Source: DASXYG01 sp036502625 (GTDB lineage Bacteria > Actinomycetota > Actinomycetes > Streptosporangiales > Streptosporangiaceae). From it: a stretch of DNA of 64,000 nt. Numbering within the stretch: the first letter of the stretch is position 1; every line of letters begins with the position of its first letter. This document shows positions 1 to 7,468 of the stretch, piece by piece. Location of the stretch: assembly GCA_036502625.1 (NCBI GenBank), contig DASXYG010000002.1, positions 101,447-165,446 on the forward strand, read 5' to 3'. The notes beneath the pieces are model-generated. The model was not told the DNA's origin. It saw only the letters and a program-made list of their open reading frames with translations, and made no database searches. A program made the translations under genes and the position numbers.

Positions 1-797
1 AGGTCGCGGCCACGAACCCGCAGGCGGTGGCGCAGGTCCCGGTGTCGGCGATCGACGGCGTCGACCGTGCGACCGCCACCGAGATCGTCAAGGCGGGCGG
101 CTACCCCGAGGCGGCCGTCGCGGGCGCGGCGGAGATCGTCGAGCGGCTGTGGGCCGTCTTCGTCGACGAGGACGCCACGCTGGTCGAGGTCAACCCGATG
201 ATCCTCACCTCCGACGGCCAGGTGAAGGCGCTCGACGGCAAGGTCACGCTGGACGACAACGCCGACTTCCGCCAGGACCACGGCAAGTTCGCGGACACCT
301 CGTCCACGGACCCGCTGGAGGCGCGCGCCAAGGCCAAGCACCTCAACTACGTCAAGCTCGACGGCGAGGTCGGCATCATCGGCAACGGCGCGGGGCTGGT
401 CATGTCCACGCTCGACGTCGTGGCGTACGCCGGTGAGCGGCACAGCAACGTCAAGCCCGCCAACTTCCTCGACATCGGGGGCGGCGCCTCCGCCGAGGTC
501 ATGGCCAACGGGCTGGAGATCATCCTGTCCGACCCGGCCGTGCGCTCGGTCTTCGTCAACGTGTTCGGCGGCATCACCGCCTGCGACGCGGTCGCGAACG
601 GCATCGTGCAGGCGCTGGACCTCCTGAAGTCCAAGGGCGAGACCGTCGACAAGCCGCTCGTCGTCCGCCTCGACGGCAACAACGCCGAAGAGGGCCGCCG
701 CATCCTGACGGAGGCGAACCACCCGCTCGTCCAGCAGGTGGGCACGATGGACGGCGCGGCCGACAAGGCCGCCGAGCTCGCCGGCGCGGGGAAGTAG
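1..797 (+). CDS. sucC: Succinyl-CoA synthetase (ADP/GDP-forming) beta subunit, 5' end outside window
   Basis: This is the C-terminal 264 residues of the beta subunit, which with SucD makes succinyl-CoA synthetase, the substrate-level phosphorylation step of the TCA cycle. The reading frame is already open at base 3, so the GTG at 27 is not the start; the family is usually near 390 residues and the ATP-grasp N-terminus lies off the window. Visible hallmarks are the NPMILT segment with the magnesium-binding acidic residues, GNGAGLVMSTLD, FLDIGGGAS and the NVFGGI loop of the CoA-ligase domain. sucD follows 10 bases later with its own ribosome site, so the two form an operon. Family assignment is secure. 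Confidence 0.97.
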   Translation, partial: VAATNPQAVAQVPVSAIDGVDRATATEIVKAGGYPEAAVAGAAEIVERLWAVFVDEDATLVEVNPMILTSDGQVKALDGKVTLDDNADFRQDHGKFADTSSTDPLEARAKAKHLNYVKLDGEVGIIGNGAGLVMSTLDVVAYAGERHSNVKPANFLDIGGGASAEVMANGLEIILSDPAVRSVFVNVFGGITACDAVANGIVQALDLLKSKGETVDKPLVVRLDGNNAEEGRRILTEANHPLVQQVGTMDGAADKAAELAGAGK

Positions 798-807
798 GAG
801 AGGACCC

Positions 808-1695
808 ATGTCGATCTTTCTCAACAAGGACAGCAAGGTCCTCGTCCAGGGCATGACCGGGTCGGAGGGCATGAAGCACACGAGCCGCATGCTCAAGTCC
901 GGCTCGCAGGTCGTCGGCGGCGTGAACCCGCGCAAGGCCGGCCAGACGCTGGACTTCGACGGCACCTCCGTGCCCGTCTTCGGCTCGGTCGCCGAGGGCA
1001 TGGCCGCGACGGGCGCCGACGTCACCGTGATCTTCGTACCGCCGAAGTTCACCAAGGACGCCGTGATCGAGGCCGTCGACGCCGGAATCGGCCTCTGCGT
1101 GATCATCACCGAGGGCATCCCGGTGCACGACTCCACCGTGTTCTGGGCGCACAACCTGGCCAAGGGCGGCAAGACACGCATCATCGGCCCGAACTGCCCC
1201 GGCGTGATCACGCCCGGGGAGTCGAACGCCGGCATCATCCCGTCCGACATCACGACGTCCGGCCGCATCGGCCTGGTGTCGAAGTCCGGCACGCTGACGT
1301 ACCAGATGATGTACGAACTGCGCGACATCGGGTTCTCCACCTGTGTGGGCATCGGCGGCGACCCGGTCATCGGCACGACCCACATCGACTGCCTGAAGGC
1401 GTTCCAGGACGACCCGGGCACCGACGCGATCGTCATGATCGGCGAGATCGGCGGCGACGCCGAGGAGCGCGCCGCGGCGTACATCTCCGACAACGTGACG
1501 AAGCCGGTCGTCGGCTACGTAGCGGGCTTCACCGCCCCCGAGGGCAAGACGATGGGCCACGCCGGCGCCATCGTCAGCGGCTCCTCCGGCACCGCCCAGG
1601 CCAAGAAGGAGGCCCTGGAGAAGGTCGGCGTCCGCGTGGGCAAGACCCCCAGCGAGACCGCGGACCTCATGCGCGAACTCATGCGCAACCGCTGA
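808..1695 (+). CDS. sucD: Succinyl-CoA synthetase alpha subunit
   Basis: The 295-residue alpha subunit binds CoA in an N-terminal Rossmann domain (residues about 1-120; GMTGSEG near residue 17) and carries the histidine that is transiently phosphorylated. That histidine is His251 in GHAGAIVSG, encoded at 1558-1560, and the phosphate-loop motif GPNCPG is present. Length is normal for the family. AGGAGAGG just upstream gives a clear ribosome site for the ATG. It partners SucC in the cytoplasmic TCA cycle. A strong GC hairpin 26 bases after the stop probably ends the sucCD transcript. Confidence 0.98.
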   Translation: MSIFLNKDSKVLVQGMTGSEGMKHTSRMLKSGSQVVGGVNPRKAGQTLDFDGTSVPVFGSVAEGMAATGADVTVIFVPPKFTKDAVIEAVDAGIGLCVIITEGIPVHDSTVFWAHNLAKGGKTRIIGPNCPGVITPGESNAGIIPSDITTSGRIGLVSKSGTLTYQMMYELRDIGFSTCVGIGGDPVIGTTHIDCLKAFQDDPGTDAIVMIGEIGGDAEERAAAYISDNVTKPVVGYVAGFTAPEGKTMGHAGAIVSGSSGTAQAKKEALEKVGVRVGKTPSETADLMRELMRNR

Positions 1696-1721
1696 TTTAC
1701 CCGGGGAAACCCCGGAACTGA

Positions 1722-1752
1722 GGGGCGCGTACGGCCAGGCCGTACGCGCCCC
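1722..1752 (+). terminator. Hairpin terminator after sucCD
   Basis: A perfect 14-bp stem GGGGCGCGTACGGC / GCCGTACGCGCCCC with a 3-base loop begins 26 bases after the sucD stop. There is no U-run, as is common in GC-rich actinobacteria. Its 3' arm is also the start of a 60-bp tandem duplication. Confidence 0.6.
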
Positions 1753-1859
1753 CTCATGCGTCCGGGCCTGGCTGCGGGAGGGCAGGGGGATGGGCTGGGC
1801 CGTACGCACCCCCTCGCGTGTCCGGGCGCGGCTGCCGGAGAGCGGGGGATGGGCTGGGT
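1741..1859. repeat. 60-bp imperfect tandem direct duplication
   Basis: Bases 1741-1800 and 1801-1859 are two copies of one 60-bp unit. Both start CGTACGC(G/A)CCCCCTC, then share a TCCGGGC-based core and end with GGGGATGGGCTGGG. The duplicated unit contains the 3' arm of the sucCD hairpin. The second copy is followed by GGTTCGGCC and then the ribosome site of the DUF6350 gene. The two copies are non-coding: the longer in-frame extension of the downstream gene through them has no family character. Confidence 0.7.
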
Positions 1860-1929
1860 TCGGCCAAAGCCGGGCCAATCCGGCGTGGTGGCGTGCCGGG
1901 GGGCCGGGGGGCTGGGAGGATCTGACGTC

Positions 1930-3249
1930 GTGGCCCTGACGGTCTCCGACGAGCGCGCCGCGACCGGCGTACCCAACCCCGCACGGCAGTTGATCGCCGC
2001 CGGTGCGGTGGCCGCGCTGTCGGCGGCGGCGCTGGGCATGGCCACGCTCACCACCGTCACACTTCTCGGCTGGATCGCCGCGCCGCACGTCGTCAGCCTC
2101 GGCGCGGGCCTGCCCGGCGTGTTCCGTACGGCCGTGCAGGTCTGGCTCGTCGCGCACCACGCCGGGTTCGCGCTCCCCACCGGGCGCGTGGGCATGCTCC
2201 CGCTCGGCCTGGTCGTCCTGCCGGGCGCGCTGCTGTGCCGGGCGGGCGCCGCCGTGGCGCGGGCCATCGACGGCCACCGGCTGCGCCACGCCGCGCTGGC
2301 CGCGCTCGGCCTCGCCGTGCCGTACACCGTCATCGCGACGCTGGCCGCCCTGCTGGCCCGTACGCCCCTCGTGCAGCCGTCGATCCTCCAGGCGATGATC
2401 ACCAGCTTCCTGGTGGCGTTCATCGCCGGCGGCATCGGCGCGGCCCGCGTCGTGGCGCCGAGCCGCGGGTTCAAGGGGTTCCTCGGGCTGCTGCCCGACC
2501 GGCCGCGATCCCTGGTGATCGGCTCGTTCGGCGCCGCGTCCGTCCTGGTCGTCGCCGGCGCGGTGCTCAGCGGCGCCTCCCTGGCCGTGCACGCCCCGGC
2601 CGCCGCGCGGCTCACCTCCGACCTCGCCCCCGGGCTCGTCGGGGGCATCCTGCTCGTCCTGCTCCAGATCGCGTACCTCCCGAACGCCGTCCTGTGGGGC
2701 CTGGCGTACGCCGTGGGCCCGGGGTTCGCGATCGGCTCCGGCACGATCGTGGCCCCGACCGGCGTGATCATCGGATCGATGCCCACGTTCCCGCTGCTCG
2801 CGGCGGTACCCGAGCCGGGTCCCGCGCCCGCGATCTCGCTGGTCATGCTCGCCGCGCCGTTCGTCGGCGGCGTGTTCGCCGGCATCCTGCTCGTGCGCGC
2901 CGCGCCCACACCGGTGCTGGAGGCGGCGCCCCTGTGGGGGTTCGCGTGCGGCCTGATCACCGGCCTGATCAGCGGCGGCCTCGCGGCGTTCTCCGGCGGA
3001 CCGCTCGGCGGCCACCGGATGGCCCTGGTCGGCCCGTCCGCCTGGCAGGTGGGCCTGGTCAGCGCGCTGGAGGTGGGGGTCGCGGCCGCGGTGACCGCGT
3101 GGCTGTGCAACTGGCTGCTCGTACGCTCACGCGAGCGCGCCGCCGAACCGCCCGCCGCCGAGGCGGACCGCGCGGACATCGTCGACGAGTCCGTCGACCC
3201 CAGCGGCCACCGCATCTACGTCGACCCGTTCGCCGATGACCCCGACTGA
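1930..3249 (+). CDS. DUF6350-type multi-spanning membrane protein
   Basis: A 439-residue integral membrane protein with roughly ten hydrophobic helices and a short acidic C-terminal tail. It matches the position and character of the DUF6350 proteins found next to sucCD and purNH in actinomycetes; no function is established. I start it at GTG 1930 because GGGAGGA lies just upstream; the open frame reaches back to 1756, but that stretch is the 60-bp repeat and reads as low-complexity sequence. Its end overlaps the start of the next gene by 14 bases, which suggests translational coupling. No catalytic motif is visible. Confidence 0.8.
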   Translation: MALTVSDERAATGVPNPARQLIAAGAVAALSAAALGMATLTTVTLLGWIAAPHVVSLGAGLPGVFRTAVQVWLVAHHAGFALPTGRVGMLPLGLVVLPGALLCRAGAAVARAIDGHRLRHAALAALGLAVPYTVIATLAALLARTPLVQPSILQAMITSFLVAFIAGGIGAARVVAPSRGFKGFLGLLPDRPRSLVIGSFGAASVLVVAGAVLSGASLAVHAPAAARLTSDLAPGLVGGILLVLLQIAYLPNAVLWGLAYAVGPGFAIGSGTIVAPTGVIIGSMPTFPLLAAVPEPGPAPAISLVMLAAPFVGGVFAGILLVRAAPTPVLEAAPLWGFACGLITGLISGGLAAFSGGPLGGHRMALVGPSAWQVGLVSALEVGVAAAVTAWLCNWLLVRSRERAAEPPAAEADRADIVDESVDPSGHRIYVDPFADDPD

Positions 3250-3994
3250 GCCGCACGACGCGACGCTGGACGTCCTCGGATGCAGCGGCGGCTGGTCCGA
3301 CGCCGGCCGCGCCTGCTCCGGCTACCTGCTCACCGCGAACGGCGGCCGCGTCTGGATCGACGCCGGCACCGGCACGTTCGAGCGCCTGCTCCGCCGCGGC
3401 CCGCTCGCCGACGTCGACGCCGTCTGGCTCACCCACCTGCACCCCGACCACTGCGCCGACCTCCTGATGGCGTTCCAGGCCATGGCGTACGGCGACGTAG
3501 GCACGGACCGCCTGCCGGTCTACGGCCCGCCGGGCTGGGCCGCGGTGTTCGACGCGTTCCTCGGCGAGGAGGTCGCCGAGGTCTTCGAGATCCACGATCT
3601 CGAAGACGGCGCGGTGCACGACCTGGGCGGCACCCCGTACACCGCGGTGGCCACCCACCACGGCATGCCGAGCTTCGGGCTGCGCGCCGACCTCGGCGGC
3701 CGCACGTTCGCCTACACCTCCGACACCGGCCCCGGCCCCGGCACCGTACGGATCGCCGACGGCGCCGACACCCTGCTGGCCGAGGCCTTCCTGTCGCTGC
3801 CCGGAGCGCGCGCCTTCACCTCGGTGTCCACGCCGAAGCAGGCCGGGGCGTACGCGCACGAGGGGGGCGTACGCCAGCTCGTGCTCACCCACCTGCACCC
3901 GGACGCCGACCCGTCGGCCGCGGTGCGCCGGGCCTCCACGGCCTTCGCCGGGCCGATCAGCGTGGCCACCGAGGGCGCCGTCATCAGCCTGTGA
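3236..3994 (+). CDS. Metallo-beta-lactamase-fold hydrolase, RNase Z / Rv1339-like
   Basis: A 252-residue soluble protein starting VLGCSGG, typical of the RNase Z/phosphodiesterase branch of the MBL superfamily. The dinuclear metal site is complete: His67, His69, Asp71 and His72 in HLHPDH, His141/His142, Asp163 in SDTG, and His219 in THLHPD. The layout resembles mycobacterial Rv1339, reported as an atypical cAMP phosphodiesterase; that substrate is an inference here. The ATG lies inside the DUF6350 gene (14-base overlap), so the two are probably co-expressed. Alternatives are another phosphodiesterase or a lactonase-like hydrolase. Confidence 0.85.
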   Translation: MTPTEPHDATLDVLGCSGGWSDAGRACSGYLLTANGGRVWIDAGTGTFERLLRRGPLADVDAVWLTHLHPDHCADLLMAFQAMAYGDVGTDRLPVYGPPGWAAVFDAFLGEEVAEVFEIHDLEDGAVHDLGGTPYTAVATHHGMPSFGLRADLGGRTFAYTSDTGPGPGTVRIADGADTLLAEAFLSLPGARAFTSVSTPKQAGAYAHEGGVRQLVLTHLHPDADPSAAVRRASTAFAGPISVATEGAVISL

Positions 3995-4035
3995 AAGTGA
4001 TCCACGGGGACCGTAGCGGTGAGGAGACCGGCTGG

Positions 4036-4905
4036 ATGCGGGCACCTGAGGTCCGGCGCGCGCTGGCCGCGGCCACGTCGATCGTCGCGGCGCTCGGCCT
4101 GCCCGTCGACGACGCGGTCGTTCTCCACAACTCGAACAAGCTCACGCTGCGCCTGCTGCCGTGTGACGTCGTCGCCCGCGTCGCGCCGGAAGCGCAGCAG
4201 GTCGCGCGGTTCGAGATCGGGCTCGCCCGGCGGCTGGCCGAAACGCGGAGCCCGGTGGCCGCCCTCGACCCCCGAGTGGACCCGCGGGTCCACGAGCGTG
4301 ACGGCTTCGTCGTCACACTGTGGACCTACTACGGACCCGCCATGGCCGGGGAGGTTGCGCCGGGCGACTACGCGGACGCGCTGGAGCGGCTGCACGCCGG
4401 CATGCGCGAGCTCGACGTCCGGACGCCGCACTTCACCGATCGGGTGGACGAGGCGCAGCGCCTCGTGGAGAGCGCCGACCTCACCCCGGAGCTCGCCGAC
4501 GCGGATCGGGAACTGCTCGTCACCTCGCTGCGGAGCCGCAGACGGGCCATCGCCGGCCACGGCGCCGCCGAGCAGCCCCTGCACGGCGAGCCGCATCCGG
4601 GCAACGTGCTCGGCACGCCGTACGGACCGGTGTTCATCGACTTCGAGACCTGCTGCCGCGGACCCGTCGAGTTCGACCTCGCCCATGTCCCCGAAGACGT
4701 GCCCGAGCGCTATGCCGGCGCCGACGAAGCCCTGCTGAGCGAGTGCCGGGGCCTCGTCCTCGCCATGGTCGCCGCGTGGCGCTGGGATCCGGGCGACCAG
4801 TTCCCGGAGAAGCGGCGAGCGGCCCGCCTGCTCCTCGGCGCCCTGCGAATGGGTCCGCCGTGGCCGCCGCTCGACCTCGTGATGCGCCGGCCGGACGGCC
4901 CGTGA
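4036..4905 (+). CDS. Aminoglycoside-phosphotransferase (APH)-family small-molecule kinase
   Basis: A 289-residue kinase-fold protein. The catalytic loop is HGEPHPGN at residues 183-190, with Glu185 where most APH enzymes have the catalytic aspartate; the metal-binding IDFE follows at 201-204, then GPVEFDLA. HGE variants are common in actinomycete members, so this does not prove inactivity. An ATP-binding strand around residues 30-45 is present. I chose ATG 4036 because GAGGAG is 10 bases upstream; a GTG at 3991 overlapping the previous stop is an alternative giving 15 more residues. The substrate is unknown; resistance should not be assumed. Confidence 0.8.
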   Translation: MRAPEVRRALAAATSIVAALGLPVDDAVVLHNSNKLTLRLLPCDVVARVAPEAQQVARFEIGLARRLAETRSPVAALDPRVDPRVHERDGFVVTLWTYYGPAMAGEVAPGDYADALERLHAGMRELDVRTPHFTDRVDEAQRLVESADLTPELADADRELLVTSLRSRRRAIAGHGAAEQPLHGEPHPGNVLGTPYGPVFIDFETCCRGPVEFDLAHVPEDVPERYAGADEALLSECRGLVLAMVAAWRWDPGDQFPEKRRAARLLLGALRMGPPWPPLDLVMRRPDGP

Positions 4906-4912
4906 GACCGCC

Positions 4913-6166
4913 CTACGGCCGGTGCGCGGCGCGCGAGATCCGTACGGCGGCCGCGGCGATCGCGAGGGCGATCGTGGCGACGGCCGACCACAGGAGGGTC
5001 ACGTGCGCGCCGACGGTCGTCACGAACGGCCCGGCGATCAAGGTGCCGAGCGGCGGCGCGAGGTTCACCACGGCGGACCACGCTGCGGATGTGCGCGCCA
5101 GCAGGTGCGGCGGCGATTCCCGCTGGAGCAGCGTGCGCGCGAGCGGCCCGTACGGCGCGTAGATCAGCCCGCCGGCGCAGAAGGCCGCGAGGGCGATGGG
5201 CAGCGACGCGCCGAGCCCGAGCGGCAGCAGCGTCACGCCCCACCCGGCCACGATCGTGATGGCCGCGGGCCAGAGCGGCAGCCGCCGCAGCGCCCCGGTC
5301 AACAGCGCGCCGACCAGCCCGCCTGCGGCCAGCAGCGTCCAGAAGACGCCGAGCAACTGGGCCGAGCCCGTGTCGGCCACATAGACGGGCAGCGCCACCT
5401 CGACCGGGCCGTAGAGCAGGTAGAAGACGAAGGAGAGCGTGATCAGCGCGAGGATCCGCGGGTTGCCCGCCAGCGCCCGCAGCAGGCCCGCGCCGCGCGC
5501 CGGTCGCGGGTCGTCGTCCTGGGGCGGCTCGGGCGGCCAGCGGCGGCGCGTCCAGGTCAGCGTGGCGCCGAGCAGCAGCCAGGTCAGCGCGTCGATCCCG
5601 AGGACGGCAGGCGCCCCGATCGCCGCGATCAGCACGCCGCCGAGCGCCGGCCCGGCGAGCAGCGCCAGCCAGTCGAGGGTGCCGAGTAGGGAGTTCGCGC
5701 TGCGCAGCCGGTCGCCGGGCGCCAGCTCGGCGACCATCGTGGCCTTGCCCGCCCCCGACCACGCGTAGAGCACCGACGAGCACGCCAGCAGCGTGACGTA
5801 GACCGCCGGGGTGAGCGCGCCCATCGCGGCGGCGGCGGGCACCGCGGCGAGGCATCCGCCGCGCGCCACCGCGTTGGCGATCAGCAGCCACCGCCCGTCG
5901 CGGTGGCCGAGCCACCGGGCGAGCGGCGCGGCGAGCACCACCCCGGGAAGGGTGAACGCGGCCACGGCGAGCCCGGCCAGCGCGCCGCCACCGCCGTGCG
6001 GCGCCAGCCTGATGGCCAGCCACGGCACGGCCACCCCGGTCATCCCGTCGCCGACGGCGGACAGCCCCAGGCCGGGCAGCGCCGCCCGGATCGCCGGCCG
6101 CGCGAGCACCGGGCGGTACGAGTCCAGCATCCCGGTATCGTCGCCGCCGGGCGCCCGCCCGCGCAT
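4913..6166 (-). CDS. MFS transporter
   Basis: A 417-residue membrane protein with about twelve hydrophobic segments in two halves joined by a charged loop near residue 210 (PPEPPQDDDPRP). It has the look of a drug- or metabolite-exporting major facilitator (MFS_3/enterobactin-exporter type), including the early GDGMTGVAVPWLA segment. The start at 6166 is preferred because AGGA lies six bases upstream; an internal ATG at 6130 would remove 12 residues. It converges on the phosphotransferase gene with only 7 bases between stops. The substrate cannot be told from sequence. Confidence 0.85.
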   Translation of the reverse strand: MRGRAPGGDDTGMLDSYRPVLARPAIRAALPGLGLSAVGDGMTGVAVPWLAIRLAPHGGGGALAGLAVAAFTLPGVVLAAPLARWLGHRDGRWLLIANAVARGGCLAAVPAAAAMGALTPAVYVTLLACSSVLYAWSGAGKATMVAELAPGDRLRSANSLLGTLDWLALLAGPALGGVLIAAIGAPAVLGIDALTWLLLGATLTWTRRRWPPEPPQDDDPRPARGAGLLRALAGNPRILALITLSFVFYLLYGPVEVALPVYVADTGSAQLLGVFWTLLAAGGLVGALLTGALRRLPLWPAAITIVAGWGVTLLPLGLGASLPIALAAFCAGGLIYAPYGPLARTLLQRESPPHLLARTSAAWSAVVNLAPPLGTLIAGPFVTTVGAHVTLLWSAVATIALAIAAAAVRISRAAHRP

Positions 6167-6203
6167 CTTGATTCCTGCCCGGCCCGCGGCCGAGCCGGGC
6201 CGG

Positions 6204-6698
6204 TCAGCCCGCGAAGCCGCCGGGGTCGAGGCTGGGCAGCGAGCCGGGCGGCAGGCCGGCGCGTTTGCGGAGGTCCTCGGTGAACGTCTTGTTGCAGGCG
6301 CTCTGCGCGGTGATGGTGTTCGCGCCCTCGGTGCAGGTACGGAACGCGCTGAACTCCGGCCACACGGCCGCCAGCGAGGCGAAGAGCAGCACGCTGAAGG
6401 CCAGCCCGATGATGCCGAACGTGATGCCGCCCACCGAGCCGGGCGCGCGCCGGTCGTTCGCCCGCGCCCGCCGCCGCGCCCGCACACCCAGCACCACCGC
6501 GGCCACCCCCGCGATGGGCGCGAGCACCACCAGCGGCGGCGCGCTCATCATCAGGTTCATGATCTCAATGGCGAGCACGACGGCCATCAATCCAAGGAAC
6601 AGGGCGTACATCCCGCCGCGCTCGGCGGGCCGCGTTCCGGCCGGGGACTTGCCGGGCGCCGGTCCGTCGCCGCCGTCAGGTGGATTGGGCTGCGACAC
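6204..6698 (-). CDS. DUF4190-like small membrane protein
   Basis: A 164-residue protein with a proline-rich cytoplasmic N-terminus (about 30 residues), three hydrophobic segments and a C-terminal tail containing two cysteines (FRTCTEG and SACNKTF), probably outside the membrane. The pattern of helix, VLGVRARRRAR and GGITFGIIGLAFS resembles DUF4190 proteins. The GTG at 6698 is chosen because GGAGAG precedes it at good spacing; the frame is open 11 codons further. It lies 37 bases upstream of the MFS gene on the same strand and may be co-transcribed with it. No function is known. Confidence 0.65.
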   Translation of the reverse strand: MSQPNPPDGGDGPAPGKSPAGTRPAERGGMYALFLGLMAVVLAIEIMNLMMSAPPLVVLAPIAGVAAVVLGVRARRRARANDRRAPGSVGGITFGIIGLAFSVLLFASLAAVWPEFSAFRTCTEGANTITAQSACNKTFTEDLRKRAGLPPGSLPSLDPGGFAG

Positions 6699-6865
6699 GG
6701 GCTCTCCATTCGGCACGGGTCGGCTGGGCACGTCACCGGCCTGCCGACTATCGTGAGGACCAACGGTTGCACCCTACCGACGCGTTTCGGTGCGTCCGCC
6801 GTCCTTGACCCAGCGCTCCCGAGGAGCACCACGCCCATGCCAAGGCGCCCGTCCGGAGACGGCTC

Positions 6866-7468
6866 GTGACGCGACGGCTCGTCGTCCTCGTCTCGGGTAC
6901 CGGTTCCAACCTCCAGGCGCTCCTCGACGCCGCCCGCGCCGGCGGCTACGGCGCCGAGGTGGTCGCGGTCGGCGCCGACCGCCACGGCACCGGCGGCCTC
7001 GACCGCGCGAAGGCCGCGGGCCTGCCGGTCTTCGTGGAGCAGGTCCGCGCCCACCCCGACCGCGACGCCTGGGACACCGCGCTGACCGGCGCCGTCGCCG
7101 CGTACGAACCCGATCTCGTCGTGTCGGCGGGGTTCATGAAGCTGCTCGGCCCCCGCTTCCTCGACCGGTTCACCGTCGTCAACACCCATCCGGCGCTGCT
7201 GCCGGCATTCCCCGGCGCGCACGCGGTGCGCGACGCCCTGGCGTACGGCGTGCGGGTCACCGGATGCACCGTCCACCTGGTCGACTCGGGGGTGGACACC
7301 GGGCCGATCATCGCCCAGCGTGCCGTAGAGGTCGCCGAAAGTGACGACGAGGCCGTGTTGCACGAGAGAATCAAGACCGTCGAGCGCACACTGCTCGTCG
7401 ACGTCGTGGGCCGCATGGCGCGCGACGGCTGGACCCACAACGGCAGGAAGGTAAGGATCGGCCGGTGA
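6866..7468 (+). CDS. purN: Phosphoribosylglycinamide formyltransferase (GART)
   Basis: Transfers a formyl group from 10-formyl-THF to GAR, step three of purine synthesis. The 200-residue protein has the N-terminal GTGSNLQAL loop that binds the phosphoribosyl group, and the catalytic residues fall exactly at the E. coli positions: Asn106 and His108 in NTHPALLP, and Asp144 in GVDTGPI. The GTG start follows GGAG. Its last four bases overlap the start of purH, so the two are translationally coupled, and folD further downstream supplies the cofactor pathway. Confidence 0.97.
   Translation: MTRRLVVLVSGTGSNLQALLDAARAGGYGAEVVAVGADRHGTGGLDRAKAAGLPVFVEQVRAHPDRDAWDTALTGAVAAYEPDLVVSAGFMKLLGPRFLDRFTVVNTHPALLPAFPGAHAVRDALAYGVRVTGCTVHLVDSGVDTGPIIAQRAVEVAESDDEAVLHERIKTVERTLLVDVVGRMARDGWTHNGRKVRIGR

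Noticed and set aside
27..797. Start of sucC at GTG 27
   Set aside because: The frame is open to the window edge and the protein lacks the ATP-grasp N-terminus, so the gene begins before the window.
1756..1929. N-terminal extension of the DUF6350 protein through the 60-bp repeat
   Set aside because: The extension translates the tandem repeat into low-complexity residues, while GGGAGGA supports the GTG at 1930.
574..3015. An 813-codon open frame on the minus strand
   Set aside because: It is antisense to sucD and the DUF6350 gene, shows no family motif, and its repetitive Arg/Ala/Gly composition is that of a shadow frame.
4913..6487. MFS protein extended to 524 residues
   Set aside because: The extra N-terminus is antisense to or overlapping the DUF4190-like gene and is Arg/Ser/Pro-rich; a ribosome site supports the start at 6166.
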